This document shows positions 18,054 through 27,483 of a DNA stretch of 64,000 nucleotides, piece by piece. The stretch covers positions 31,563-95,562 of the forward strand of contig JAKSDO010000047.1 in assembly GCA_022360055.1 (NCBI GenBank), read 5' to 3'. The notes beneath the pieces are model-generated. The model was not told where the DNA came from, searched no databases, and worked only from the letters and a program-made list of their open reading frames with translations. The DNA comes from Cytophagales bacterium. Its GTDB lineage: Bacteria; Bacteroidota; Bacteroidia; Cytophagales; Cyclobacteriaceae. How positions within the stretch are numbered: the first letter of the stretch is position 1; every line of letters begins with the position of its first letter. Made by a program: the position numbers and the translations under genes.

Positions 18054-19732
18054 TTTGACAGTTCCAGTAATATTTCTTTTCTCACTTTTCTGAAATTGAT
18101 TACACTCAAATCGTAATGGTCAAACCCGAAAACTATTTTGTGAGCCATCTCTTTCGCTTTTTCTTCATTTTTGACTTCCAGCATTCTCAGCAATTCATAA
18201 TCAAATATACCATCGCGCATTGCTTCCAGTCTTATACTGGATAAAAGCCGGCCCTCTTTCGGGTAAACTATATTCATATCTCCACCGGGCAATGTATTGC
18301 CCGCATAATTCATATCGGTTGTCATACTGTACGGGTCATTGTGGTGCGGTCTCCAGTGATTTAGCCCCCAATGTAAATATCCGGTAATGCCATAGCGATA
18401 ATTGATCCAATGTAATATCCTCGTTTTGATCAACGGCTGCTCAATAAAACGATTTGCGTAGTTTTCCTGCGGTCCCAGACACGTGTAGAACCACACCTCT
18501 TTGCCTTGCTCCTGCTGCGCTTTGTAAAATTCAAAATCATCTTTCAAAAAATTCAACTGAGGCACCCAAATATCGATAGAACCGTCAAGATCACTCGAAT
18601 GACACGCTTCCACGATTTTAATTCCCGGGATAAGCTTTCTCACGTAATCTGAGATTTCTGCATACGATTCCTTATTAGATTCGATGGGCTCATCCGCGAT
18701 ATGCTGAAGATAAATATCCAGCCATCCGTTCGATTCCAAATTATCCACCAGGGCCGGGAAAAACTGATCATAAAAATTCCGAGCGGCCGGATCGCCGATG
18801 TTATAATCTTTTAATGTCCATTCATCATTTTTCTTATCCGGAATTTTTACAATAAACGGTCCCGACCAATTCTGGGGAAGCCTTCCTCCGATATGTCCTC
18901 CTTCTATATACCTGGCACATCCGGCCTCCTTCATCAGACGAACCATTTTGTTAAAGTTTGAAAAGTCGAACTTCCAGCGGTCTCCGTCTTTATCAAACCC
19001 GGTTAAATCCAATGGGCGCAGAAGAACGACATTTTGGCGATATTCTGCCATCATATCGGCTAAGATACGAGCATATTTCCAATAATCATCCGAATATTTT
19101 TCAAGCTTTTTATCTTTGTTTAATAAATCAAGGCGCTCAAAGCTGAACCAATTCGTGACCAGTAGACTTGTTTTTTCTATTACGGGCTTATATACTTCAA
19201 CGGTGATGGCTTTTGCCAGTTCCACTTTGCGATTGTGCAGTTTCGCGGATACCGTAACCTCCCCGCGATAGGTGCCCTCGGGAGTTTCCCTTGGAATTTC
19301 GATCGTTATCCATAATGCCTGAGCCGTTGCAGGGGGGACGTCGACTATCGAGTCGTCCAATATCGGGTCCGGAAAGTAACCGGAGGCAGTTTTAAGATAA
19401 TCCCGTCCGGGCACCGGCGTCGGCCTGTCAACCGGAACATATCCGACAAATCCTGTTTTAATTTTTCCCAGCGCTCTATTTCCCATCGTCGGCACGTCGG
19501 TTTGAACCCGCACATTTTTCAAAGAAAAACCGGAACGCAGGACAAACTGAAAAGTAGCGTATTCACCCCTGGCGACATCGGCGCGGGCATCTGCGGAAGG
19601 AAAATAAGTGGATTCGGGAAAAACCTTTTTTAACGGATCCACATATTCAAATATGACTTCACCTCGATAGTCACGACAGCCGTTCATTAAACCAAGTACC
19701 GCGAGCACGAGTAATACCGATTTAAGTTTCAT
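18050..19732 (-). CDS. DUF4091 (GH123-like) lipoprotein
   Basis: 560 residues with a lipoprotein signal (LLVLAVLGLMNGC). The N-terminal half is a beta-sandwich with REGEYATFQFVLR-like sequence (ARGEYATFQFVLRS). The C-terminal half is the DUF4091 catalytic-type barrel with YLQHIADEP, IDIWVPQLNF, GKEVWFYTCLGPQ and YGITGYLHWGLNHW. DUF4091 is related to GH123, whose members are beta-N-acetylgalactosaminidases using substrate-assisted catalysis; the acidic pair in ADEP is a candidate. Activity is therefore likely on a HexNAc linkage but not proven. Confidence 0.75.
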   Translation of the reverse strand: MKLKSVLLVLAVLGLMNGCRDYRGEVIFEYVDPLKKVFPESTYFPSADARADVARGEYATFQFVLRSGFSLKNVRVQTDVPTMGNRALGKIKTGFVGYVPVDRPTPVPGRDYLKTASGYFPDPILDDSIVDVPPATAQALWITIEIPRETPEGTYRGEVTVSAKLHNRKVELAKAITVEVYKPVIEKTSLLVTNWFSFERLDLLNKDKKLEKYSDDYWKYARILADMMAEYRQNVVLLRPLDLTGFDKDGDRWKFDFSNFNKMVRLMKEAGCARYIEGGHIGGRLPQNWSGPFIVKIPDKKNDEWTLKDYNIGDPAARNFYDQFFPALVDNLESNGWLDIYLQHIADEPIESNKESYAEISDYVRKLIPGIKIVEACHSSDLDGSIDIWVPQLNFLKDDFEFYKAQQEQGKEVWFYTCLGPQENYANRFIEQPLIKTRILHWINYRYGITGYLHWGLNHWRPHHNDPYSMTTDMNYAGNTLPGGDMNIVYPKEGRLLSSIRLEAMRDGIFDYELLRMLEVKNEEKAKEMAHKIVFGFDHYDLSVINFRKVRKEILLELSK

Positions 19733-19801
19733 TGCATTCTGTTTTAGATCTGTTTAAATTATTTATATAAAAAGAGACACTGAAAGGAAGGACCGAATGA
19801 T

Positions 19802-20722
19802 TTACTGGTAAAGCCTGATCCAATCGATTATAACTTTGGCCGGGAGGTCGTCCGGATCAATCTCTCCGACCCATCCTCCGCCCAGTTGCTGATCCAGCAT
19901 CACATAAAACGGCTGATCGAAAGGCCATTGGCAAGGATCGACCCCGTTTAATTTGGGGTATTCGTACGTTGTTTTTCCATTTACCGTAAACACAAGTCTT
20001 TCCGGATACCACTCCAGGCCATAGATGTTAAAATCATCCGGATCGATTTTTCCTTTGGCAAAGTAGGGAGGGTTCTGTTTCTGCTTCATGTCGATTGTCC
20101 AGTGCGAGTGTATGGTCTGGTATACGGAATCATCATGATTTAAACGCTCCATAATATCTATTTCTCCATTTCGGTGAGGGAGATCTTCATGGATTTCTTT
20201 CTCAGAAAGCATCCAGAACGCCGGCCACGCCCCGGTAGCACCTTCCAGCCTGGCGCGTATCTCAATTTTTCCGTACTGAAATGCAAACTTTCTTTTACTC
20301 TTAATAGCCCCCTGCAGATACGGTCTTGGGTCTGTCAGCGTATCTTCGTTCACTTTCCCGTCCAAGTAGAGCATCCCGCGCGCCACATCGTATAATTTCG
20401 GGTCGTCCGACGTATAGCTGAAACAGTTGATGTTTCGAATATCTTTCCATTTTTCCCAGTCTTCGACCCATTGTTCTTTTGACATTCCAAAGTCGGCATC
20501 TGTGAAAAGGTTGATTTTACTCCATTTCAGGGTATCCAAAATGGTGTCCTCGAATTCATCGGCCCAAACCAGTTTCCAACTGTCTTTATCGTTTTCGCGG
20601 CCTTCTTTCTGGACGTATATGTATCCGTCAACAAGACGGTAGGGTTTGTTATTGCACCCTGCAACGCATACGGATATAAAAAGTACACTTAGGTAAAATG
20701 CTCGTATCATCGAAAATTTCAA
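19802..20722 (-). CDS. GH16 family endo-glycosidase lipoprotein
   Basis: 306 residues. The lipobox VAGC places the lipidated Cys at 23. The GH16 active-site signature NGEIDIMERL gives E187, D189 and E192 in the beta-bulged E-x-D-x-x-E arrangement. Flanking family features include AWPAFWML and a C-terminal WIRLYQ. GH16 enzymes retain configuration and cut beta-1,3/1,4 linkages in laminarin, agar, carrageenan or poly-LacNAc; with the other enzymes here an endo-acting role on a Gal/HexNAc backbone is attractive but unproven. It lies directly after SusD, the usual place for a surface endo-enzyme. Confidence 0.85.
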   Translation of the reverse strand: MKFSMIRAFYLSVLFISVCVAGCNNKPYRLVDGYIYVQKEGRENDKDSWKLVWADEFEDTILDTLKWSKINLFTDADFGMSKEQWVEDWEKWKDIRNINCFSYTSDDPKLYDVARGMLYLDGKVNEDTLTDPRPYLQGAIKSKRKFAFQYGKIEIRARLEGATGAWPAFWMLSEKEIHEDLPHRNGEIDIMERLNHDDSVYQTIHSHWTIDMKQKQNPPYFAKGKIDPDDFNIYGLEWYPERLVFTVNGKTTYEYPKLNGVDPCQWPFDQPFYVMLDQQLGGGWVGEIDPDDLPAKVIIDWIRLYQ

Positions 20723-20735
20723 AATATAAATGAAG

Positions 20736-20760
20736 CGAAGGCACCTTTCCGGTGCCTTCG
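20736..20760 (-). terminator. hairpin between susD and the GH16 gene
   Basis: Perfect 10-bp stem CGAAGGCACC/GGTGCCTTCG with a 5-nt loop, followed on the transcribed strand by a T-rich but interrupted stretch. It probably acts as a partial terminator or 3' stabiliser that lowers expression of the enzymes relative to susCD. Confidence 0.6.
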
Positions 20761-20797
20761 AAGATAAAAAAATAATTTATCATCAGGAACAAATCCA

Positions 20798-22528
20798 TTA
20801 TTCCCAACCCGGATTCTGAGTGAGCTTATCATTTAACGTCAACTCATTTGAGGGAATAGGATACAGATAATCCCTTTCGGGTTTAAACCCGTATCCGCCT
20901 GGCAAGCCCTTCTGAAAAAAGTCGACATATCCGTTTTCATCAAGATAAACCGACTCACCGGGCACCAAGGTCGGATAATGTTCCTGGATAAATTTTGCCC
21001 CTAATGGTCTTTTGTTCACAAACAACTCATGCGCTCTCCATCTCATGAGATCGTCATGACGATAACCTTCAAGCGCTAATTCAACTCTTCGCTCTCTGCG
21101 TACCTCATTAATAATAGGTGTTAACGATGGAAAATCCCAATTGGGATCTGCTTCAATAGATGACATTACCAGATGGGGCATTTCTACGCGGTCTCTCAAT
21201 TTGTTTATCGTTCTGTCCAGATCTTCCTGAGTAATTGTTCCCAGTTCGGCTTTTGCCTCTGCAAAAATTAATAATGCTTCCGCATACCTAAATACAATTG
21301 AGGCTGTTGTACCAACCCAACCAGTTTCTTTTTGACTCAGGTCAGGATCAGAGCCCTTGAAAATCTGGTATCCCGTAGTGCATAAACTTTCCCCGGTTGC
21401 ATCCAAAGCTGCTACAGTAAATCGTCTTGTTGTATCTGCGCCATCAACCGTCATGGCATGCCCTCTTACGTACATCGACTGTCTTAATCTTGGGTCACGA
21501 TTTGTTACAACCATGGTAGTACTATCATCACCAAGATAAAGAGGACTTGTGCTAATCGGCTTCCCATCCGTGCATAAATAGCTATCCACTAACGATTTGG
21601 TTAAACCGCGTCCACCACCAATTGAGGCAAGATATCGCTGACCATTATGGGTCATTGACAATCCAAAATCATAGTCTTTCCATAACATAATATCAGAATT
21701 CGCTGAATAATCCTGTTGATTGAAATTTCTATAATATCCCCATTTCTGCGATTCAGGAATGGCAATACTATATATTCCTGTTTTGATCAGATCATCTGAA
21801 GTGCTGGCGGCCAATTGCAGATAAGTTGTACCATCAGATCCGCTAACACCAAATGGCGTATTGGCATGATATTTCTCCCAGGTGCCTTCATACAAAGCTA
21901 CTCTTGACTTTAATAGCATAGCAACCTCTTTGTTTAATCTATTTCCATTGCTATTTGGCCCGGAAACCATCATGGCTATTGCCTCGTCAAGGTCATCAAT
22001 TATAAAATCGACTACTGCCTCTCTTGGATCACGAGCTGCATATAATTCTTCAGAAGACAGGTCCAGCGTACTTGTAAGTATAGGAACATCACCAAAGCGT
22101 TTTAGCATGTTGAAATAAAAATAGGCTCTGAAAAAATATGCCTCTCCAACGTACTGCTTGTATTCATCAGGATCTGCCTCGACCGTACTATAATTTTCCA
22201 TGAAATAATTTACAGATCTTATATCGGAAAAACTCCAGCCTCCGCCGCTTGCCGGTGCAATCCTGGTTCCTTCAAGCACCTGATTTACTGCTCTATATAT
22301 TAGATTATCACTATTATCGTCATGCCAAAAAATACCACCGGACCAGCCGCCCCAATCCGGGAACCTTGTATAAAACTGATTTACATAAAGCTTCAGATCA
22401 TTAGTCGTTTTCCAGTAATCATTGGATGAAATAGCATCTTTGGGATACAGATCCAAAAAATTCTCATTACACGATGTACATATCATCGTGGCCGAAAATA
22501 TCATAAATATTAATTTATTGAATTTCAT
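20798..22528 (-). CDS. SusD/RagB-family outer-membrane glycan-binding lipoprotein
   Basis: 576 residues, lipoprotein signal (MIFSATMICTSC), then the family N-terminus NFLDLYPKDAISSNDYWKT. Typical SusD segments include YVGEAYFFRAYFYFNMLKRFGDVPI, VFRYAEALLIFAEAKAELG and the C-terminal ELTLNDKLTQNPGW. SusD proteins form the lid over the SusC transporter and capture oligosaccharides. The gene is 21 nt after the SusC stop. Confidence 0.95.
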   Translation of the reverse strand: MKFNKLIFMIFSATMICTSCNENFLDLYPKDAISSNDYWKTTNDLKLYVNQFYTRFPDWGGWSGGIFWHDDNSDNLIYRAVNQVLEGTRIAPASGGGWSFSDIRSVNYFMENYSTVEADPDEYKQYVGEAYFFRAYFYFNMLKRFGDVPILTSTLDLSSEELYAARDPREAVVDFIIDDLDEAIAMMVSGPNSNGNRLNKEVAMLLKSRVALYEGTWEKYHANTPFGVSGSDGTTYLQLAASTSDDLIKTGIYSIAIPESQKWGYYRNFNQQDYSANSDIMLWKDYDFGLSMTHNGQRYLASIGGGRGLTKSLVDSYLCTDGKPISTSPLYLGDDSTTMVVTNRDPRLRQSMYVRGHAMTVDGADTTRRFTVAALDATGESLCTTGYQIFKGSDPDLSQKETGWVGTTASIVFRYAEALLIFAEAKAELGTITQEDLDRTINKLRDRVEMPHLVMSSIEADPNWDFPSLTPIINEVRRERRVELALEGYRHDDLMRWRAHELFVNKRPLGAKFIQEHYPTLVPGESVYLDENGYVDFFQKGLPGGYGFKPERDYLYPIPSNELTLNDKLTQNPGWE

Positions 22529-22549
22529 AGCTTCTATTCTTTACGTATT

Positions 22550-25500
22550 TTACAATGAAATATTAACACCAACAGATAGCGTCCTTTGCAGTGGGTATAT
22601 TTTACCGGCACCCCATGCTCCGCCTGTCGCTTCAGGATCAAAGAGCTTTGTAAGCTTAGTAAAGGTCAGCAAGTTCTCACCTGAGAAATAAAACCTCAAT
22701 CTTTGAATTTTGATCCTCTCAGTCAGTTCGCCAGGAATGGTGTAACCTAATTGCAGATTTTTCAATCTTATATAGGCACCATTCTGCATATACTTCGTCT
22801 GAGGCCTTGTGTTTTTGGTATGTTCTCCACTCATATACGGTTTTGGGTAATAGGCATTGGGCCCGCCGCCAAAATCAGATCCTTCAGGCGACCAATAATC
22901 CATGTGCTCTACATAATAGCTATTTTGCCATTTACTACCTCTAAAGCCGTAAAAGACATTCACGCCAGAACCAAATAATACATCTTTTTTGCCAACACCC
23001 TGCCAGAACATATTCAAGTCAAAGCCTTTCCATTGTAAACCACCGGTAATACCGTAATTATATTGTGGTCTGGAATTACCAATAATTGATTGATCTCCGG
23101 GATTATCCACTGTATTGTCTCCCCAGTCAATTTTTCCATCATTATTGATGTCCTCATATTTCATGTCTCCGGCCGTCCATCTGGAATATAAGGCACTCTG
23201 ATCTGCCCAGTCTTCATTGTCAGATTGGAAGAAGCCAGCAGAGGTATACCCCCAAATCTCGCCCAAAACCTGACCTGTTCGATAGGTGTTTAAGATACCT
23301 GTCGGATTGTTATAATCGGTAATTGTTGATTTGCTATTGCCCAGTACAAGTTTTATATCATAGCGGAAATCCGCACTTAACCGATCTTGCCAGGACACCA
23401 GGAACTCAAAACCTTTGGTTTCCAAAGTTGTATTGTTTTTGCTTGGTGGTGAAGTTCCAAGAACAGCCGGAACCGCTTCTGCTGGTCCATGACCATCGCT
23501 TGTCGTACGATTGTACCAATCAAATGTCAAACCCAAACGATCATCTAAGAACAAAGCATCCAGGCCTAAGTCGAGGGTAGTCACTGTTTCCCAGGTCAGA
23601 TCCGTGCTGATCAATCCCGGAGCTCCAGTATAGACTGGTCTTGCCCCATCCATGATCCAGTGCAGATTTGTCCTTACCGGTATTATCTCAATGTATTGAT
23701 AGTTAAACTCCCATTCCTTACCCTGGTTTCCCAATGAGCCGTAGGAAGCCCGAAGTTTTAGATTGCTGACCACGTTTTGAAGGGGAGCGAAAAAGGCTTC
23801 TTCAGATATAACATACCCGATGGAGCCAGAAGGAAAAAATCCCCATTTGGTACCAGTATTGAATTTTGAGGACCCATCATATCTTGCATTAAATTCAAAC
23901 AGATATTTATCTTTAAAACTATAATTCACTCTTGAAAATACACCCTGGGTTGACCAGTGGTTACGTGAATCATCAATTAAGAATTCGCCTGTAGCAGTGC
24001 TCATTGAAGGCACATTATCTGTAACCAGTCCTAATTTTTGGCCGCTGAGTCCTCCAACTTCCTTTTTCTGTTCTTCATACCCGACAAGTACTAAAAAACG
24101 GTGATCGTTAATCTCCTTTTCATAAGAACTCACTGCATTGAACATATGATAGTCTGTTTTGTTAAATCCTGTAAGTACCCCATTGGAAGGTGGCGGATAT
24201 ACGTCGGGCACTACTTCACCGGTTGGCAACGTACTGTATACCACTTTTCTATGCGTATTGGCTTGATTGTCCAAATGATTCCAGTTGTAAGTAAGTCTAG
24301 TTACCCATCCTTTGACCGGCTCGATTGTGGTACCAATGTTCAGCCAGAGATCATTTTTCTGTTCATCCAGCTTACCACCGTGTTCCAGCATATGAGCTGT
24401 AGATGAAGTTGATAACTCGCCATTGGGCAAATACAATGGATTAGATGGCCAATTCCTTGTGAAATTATGCCAAAGTACTGTACGGTTATATCCAGCCCAA
24501 GCCACCGGATATGAAGAATTAGCTCTTGTATATTTTGTACTCAAATCAATATCAAGCCAATTGGTAACTTCTGTATTTAGATTTGCGGTCAAATTATATC
24601 GCTTATAATGCTCATCGCCAAAATTTAGCTGACCGCCTTGGTTAAAATAACTTCCTGCCAAATAAAAATTTGACTTGTCTGTATTTCCTCCTACACTCAA
24701 ATTGTGCTTTTGATGTGGGGCCCATTCCTTATAGTACAAATCCATCCAGTTGTTATTGGCATTGCCTCCATTCCAACGTAGATAATTTCTTTCATTATTT
24801 GGATCTACAATTGTTTCATCTTTAAAAGTTCCGGCCTGATACTGTCTCATTCTTTCCAATGTTTCGTCAGAATACATAACACCCTGACCGGAATTCTCAG
24901 CTGCATAATTCATAGCTGCTGCAGCTACCAGAGAATTTGGCGACTGAGGCATTCTGGTTGGCTGCGCCCATGCCATAAACCCGGTATAATCAATTTGAAC
25001 TTTTCCCTGGTTCAATTTCGAACCGTTTTTTGTGGTAATCAATATTACTCCAAATGCCCCTCGTGCTCCATATATTGCCGAAGCGGCAGCATCTTTAAGT
25101 ACCGAAACGCTTTCTATATCATCGGGATTGACTAAGTCGATGTCCATAGGTACTCCGTCAACCAAAATATAAGGATCATCACTGCCATCAATACTGCCAG
25201 CGCCTCTAATATTCCAATTTCTACTGGATCCAGGTTCACCACCGGCATTGGTAGCAGATATACTTAGGTTGGGTACCAACCCCTGGATCGCCTGGGCAAC
25301 GCTTCCCACAGGCCTGTTTTCAAGTTGATCGCTTGTGACCTGGTCTACGGCCCCTGTGAGATGCGCTTTTTTTTGAGTGCCGTACCCGACAACTACAATT
25401 TCATCCAGTGCCGTCAAATCCGGCACAAGCGCAAGGTCAATTACGGTGCGGTTACCTACCGCTATTTCTTCCGAAACAAACCCGACCGAGCTGAATACGA

Positions 25501-26050
25501 TAACCGAATTTTCATCCGGAACTTCCAGCGTATAATTTCCTTCAATGTCGGTCACCGACCCGCGCGAAGTACCTTTCACAAGCACATTCACTCCGGGCAG
25601 GCCTTCGCCGTCTTCGTTGCTGGTGACTTTTCCGGTGATGGTGATGCCCTGAATAACAACCTCAATTTCGGGTGCGACCTTTCTTTCATGCCGATTTACA
25701 TTGATATAATTATTTACCTGCTTAAACTTCAGGTTCGCCTCCTTGGATATCTTCAACAGGACATCGGCAACAGATATTTTTTTCCTACGATAATTGATCT
25801 TCACATCGCTGTTGATATCGGAAATATCAAATGAGAAATGAAAATCCGTTTTACTTTCGATCTCCTTAAATGCCTCCAGAACATCGGCATTTTCAAGATT
25901 GAGGTTTAGATGTACATCGTAAACCCTGCGGACTTCCTGGGCATTGGTAATTGCAGCCTGTAAAAGGCTGAAAAACAACGTCTGCAATACTATGCCATAT
26001 GCTGTAGACTTGCTGATCACGGTAATTAGCCTAAGTAATTTAATTTTCAT
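22550..26050 (-). CDS. SusC/RagA TonB-dependent transporter with STN signalling domain
   Basis: About 1166 residues from the ATG at 26050, which begins directly at the signal peptide; an ATG 30 nt earlier is possible. Order: signal peptide, STN domain (VLEAFKEIESKTDFHFSF, then VADVLLKI), CarboxypepD-regulatory-like domain (ITGKVTSNEDGEGLPGVNV), TonB box-like DEIVVVGYGTQ, plug domain and a 22-strand barrel ending in the terminal L-S-V-G-V-N-I-S-L. The STN domain identifies a transporter that signals to a FecR-type anti-sigma factor, which is encoded just upstream together with FecI. It imports the oligosaccharide released by the surface enzymes. Confidence 0.95.
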   Translation of the reverse strand: MKIKLLRLITVISKSTAYGIVLQTLFFSLLQAAITNAQEVRRVYDVHLNLNLENADVLEAFKEIESKTDFHFSFDISDINSDVKINYRRKKISVADVLLKISKEANLKFKQVNNYINVNRHERKVAPEIEVVIQGITITGKVTSNEDGEGLPGVNVLVKGTSRGSVTDIEGNYTLEVPDENSVIVFSSVGFVSEEIAVGNRTVIDLALVPDLTALDEIVVVGYGTQKKAHLTGAVDQVTSDQLENRPVGSVAQAIQGLVPNLSISATNAGGEPGSSRNWNIRGAGSIDGSDDPYILVDGVPMDIDLVNPDDIESVSVLKDAAASAIYGARGAFGVILITTKNGSKLNQGKVQIDYTGFMAWAQPTRMPQSPNSLVAAAAMNYAAENSGQGVMYSDETLERMRQYQAGTFKDETIVDPNNERNYLRWNGGNANNNWMDLYYKEWAPHQKHNLSVGGNTDKSNFYLAGSYFNQGGQLNFGDEHYKRYNLTANLNTEVTNWLDIDLSTKYTRANSSYPVAWAGYNRTVLWHNFTRNWPSNPLYLPNGELSTSSTAHMLEHGGKLDEQKNDLWLNIGTTIEPVKGWVTRLTYNWNHLDNQANTHRKVVYSTLPTGEVVPDVYPPPSNGVLTGFNKTDYHMFNAVSSYEKEINDHRFLVLVGYEEQKKEVGGLSGQKLGLVTDNVPSMSTATGEFLIDDSRNHWSTQGVFSRVNYSFKDKYLFEFNARYDGSSKFNTGTKWGFFPSGSIGYVISEEAFFAPLQNVVSNLKLRASYGSLGNQGKEWEFNYQYIEIIPVRTNLHWIMDGARPVYTGAPGLISTDLTWETVTTLDLGLDALFLDDRLGLTFDWYNRTTSDGHGPAEAVPAVLGTSPPSKNNTTLETKGFEFLVSWQDRLSADFRYDIKLVLGNSKSTITDYNNPTGILNTYRTGQVLGEIWGYTSAGFFQSDNEDWADQSALYSRWTAGDMKYEDINNDGKIDWGDNTVDNPGDQSIIGNSRPQYNYGITGGLQWKGFDLNMFWQGVGKKDVLFGSGVNVFYGFRGSKWQNSYYVEHMDYWSPEGSDFGGGPNAYYPKPYMSGEHTKNTRPQTKYMQNGAYIRLKNLQLGYTIPGELTERIKIQRLRFYFSGENLLTFTKLTKLFDPEATGGAWGAGKIYPLQRTLSVGVNISL

Positions 26051-26125
26051 AATTTTGTGTACGTTTGATTTAACATTCATTTTATAGCAGAATTCTTGCT
26101 AGGATTTTCTGCTGTGGATGTGTAT

Positions 26126-26153
26126 AGCCGGATTTATTTTTGTAAATCCGGCT
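26126..26153 (+). terminator. strong hairpin between fecR and susC
   Basis: Perfect 11-bp stem AGCCGGATTTA/TAAATCCGGCT with a 6-nt loop, followed on the + strand by seven Ts. As a Rho-independent terminator it would stop + strand (antisense) transcription; on the coding strand the run is an A-tract before the stem, so in the mRNA it is a 5'-leader hairpin about 80-100 nt upstream of susC. Confidence 0.6.
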
Positions 26154-26184
26154 TTTTTTCATGAAGTGTCCCTGTATTCCATAT

Positions 26185-27222
26185 TTAGTTTTTTATAGTT
26201 ATTGTCACTTTTTTATTGTTGATTTCATATTCAAAATCCTGCGTGAAGCTGATGCTCTCGAGCACATTGTCCAGGTAGTCGTTTTTAAACCATCCGGAGT
26301 ATTTCCACTCATCTCCAAGATAGGTTTTCGAAAATTCAAACTCGACGCCATACCATCTGCTCAGCTTTTTAAAGACGGTTTCAAAACCGTCCTCTTCAAA
26401 TTGAAGGACGCCATCCTTCCAGTTAATATGCTTGTCGACATCGCTTTTTTGCTTACTGGCTTCCCTGTTTCTTTTTTTATAATTAACCGAATACCCGGGC
26501 TCTAATATGAATTTCTGATGCTCCTGTTGTTGAATTTCAACCAATACGCTTCCTGTGGCCAGCGTGACTTCAATATTGTTTTCGGAGGCATAGCTTCTTA
26601 CATTAAATGACGTGCCCAGTGCAGTGGTAGAGACGTTCCCGGATTTTAAAACAAAGGGTTTGTCCGGATTTCTGGCGATTTCAAAAAAAGCTTCGCCTTC
26701 CAGTTCGACCGGTCTTATTTGATCACTAAAAACTTCCGGGTATTTCAAAGTGGATTCGGAATTCAACCAGACAATACTTCCGTCCGGCAAATATATCCTG
26801 AGCTTCTGCCCGCTTGGGATATATTTTTCGATCTGATCAATTTCATGTTCAGCGACTTCCTCCGTATTTTCGAGCCTGAGTCGTTGAAGGATCACGATGG
26901 TAATAAAACCTGCAAGCAGAAAAAATACAATGGACGCGGCAATTCTCGAGGGATTAAAACGTCGGGTTTTACCGCCTTTTTCAAGCGAATCGATCTGAAT
27001 GACGGTATGGTCATTAATCTCATTGCTGATCTGAGCATATACCTGATCTCCGTCCGCCGTCATTGAAAAACGGGTTTCTTCCCAAAAACGCTTTATGAAA
27101 TCCGCATCCGCTTCAAATTCCGGATTTGAAGCTATGATGGAATCCAGTTCTTTCCGTTCCCTTTTATTTAAAGGTTCGGTTTGAGATTTTGTCACCAGTT
27201 CAAAAAATCGTTTTTTATTCAT
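26185..27222 (-). CDS. FecR-family anti-sigma factor
   Basis: About 345 residues from the ATG at 27222 (MNKKRFFELVTKSQTEPLN), the usual start of this family; the frame extends 26 codons upstream without a convincing N-terminus. A single membrane segment lies at about 93-113 (IAASIVFFLLAGFITIVIL). The periplasmic FecR domain has YLPDGSIVWLNSESTLKYPE, VELEGEAFFEIA, FVLKSGNVSTTALGTSFNVRSY, and a C-terminal STN-interacting DUF4974-type region. It holds FecI inactive and releases it when SusC's STN domain reports ligand. Confidence 0.92.
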   Translation of the reverse strand: MNKKRFFELVTKSQTEPLNKRERKELDSIIASNPEFEADADFIKRFWEETRFSMTADGDQVYAQISNEINDHTVIQIDSLEKGGKTRRFNPSRIAASIVFFLLAGFITIVILQRLRLENTEEVAEHEIDQIEKYIPSGQKLRIYLPDGSIVWLNSESTLKYPEVFSDQIRPVELEGEAFFEIARNPDKPFVLKSGNVSTTALGTSFNVRSYASENNIEVTLATGSVLVEIQQQEHQKFILEPGYSVNYKKRNREASKQKSDVDKHINWKDGVLQFEEDGFETVFKKLSRWYGVEFEFSKTYLGDEWKYSGWFKNDYLDNVLESISFTQDFEYEINNKKVTITIKN

Positions 27223-27331
27223 TATTATCTTTTGGCTCGGAGTAATTCGGATGCTTTTCACCTCTATAACTCCAGGAGAAAAAAATACCCCTACGCGCAT
27301 TTGAAAAATTATTTTCCATCCGCATTTTTTG

Positions 27332-27427
27332 ATGAAACCGACAGGACCTGAGCAAACTCAGGACACACACGAGCACGACTATATTTCACTGTTTGTCAGC
27401 AACTTAAAAAAATATAAGCGGATGAAA
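27332..27427 (+). repeat. 93-bp duplicated leader element, copy 1
   Basis: Runs antisense in the fecI-fecR gap. It encodes a frame starting MKPTGPEQTQDTHEHDY and reaches a second ATG exactly 90 nt after the first (27332 to 27422). It matches the reverse-strand element at 37791-37699 at 75 of 93 positions without gaps and the window-end element at 36 of 39 positions. After the second ATG the frame continues only 20 more codons to a stop at 27487, inside the 3' end of fecI, as if the gene it once led was lost. Confidence 0.7.
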
Positions 27428-27483
27428 TCATTCGGGAGATCGACAAAAACCGCCGATGCGGTTCATTGCAGTTCCGGTTCCTT

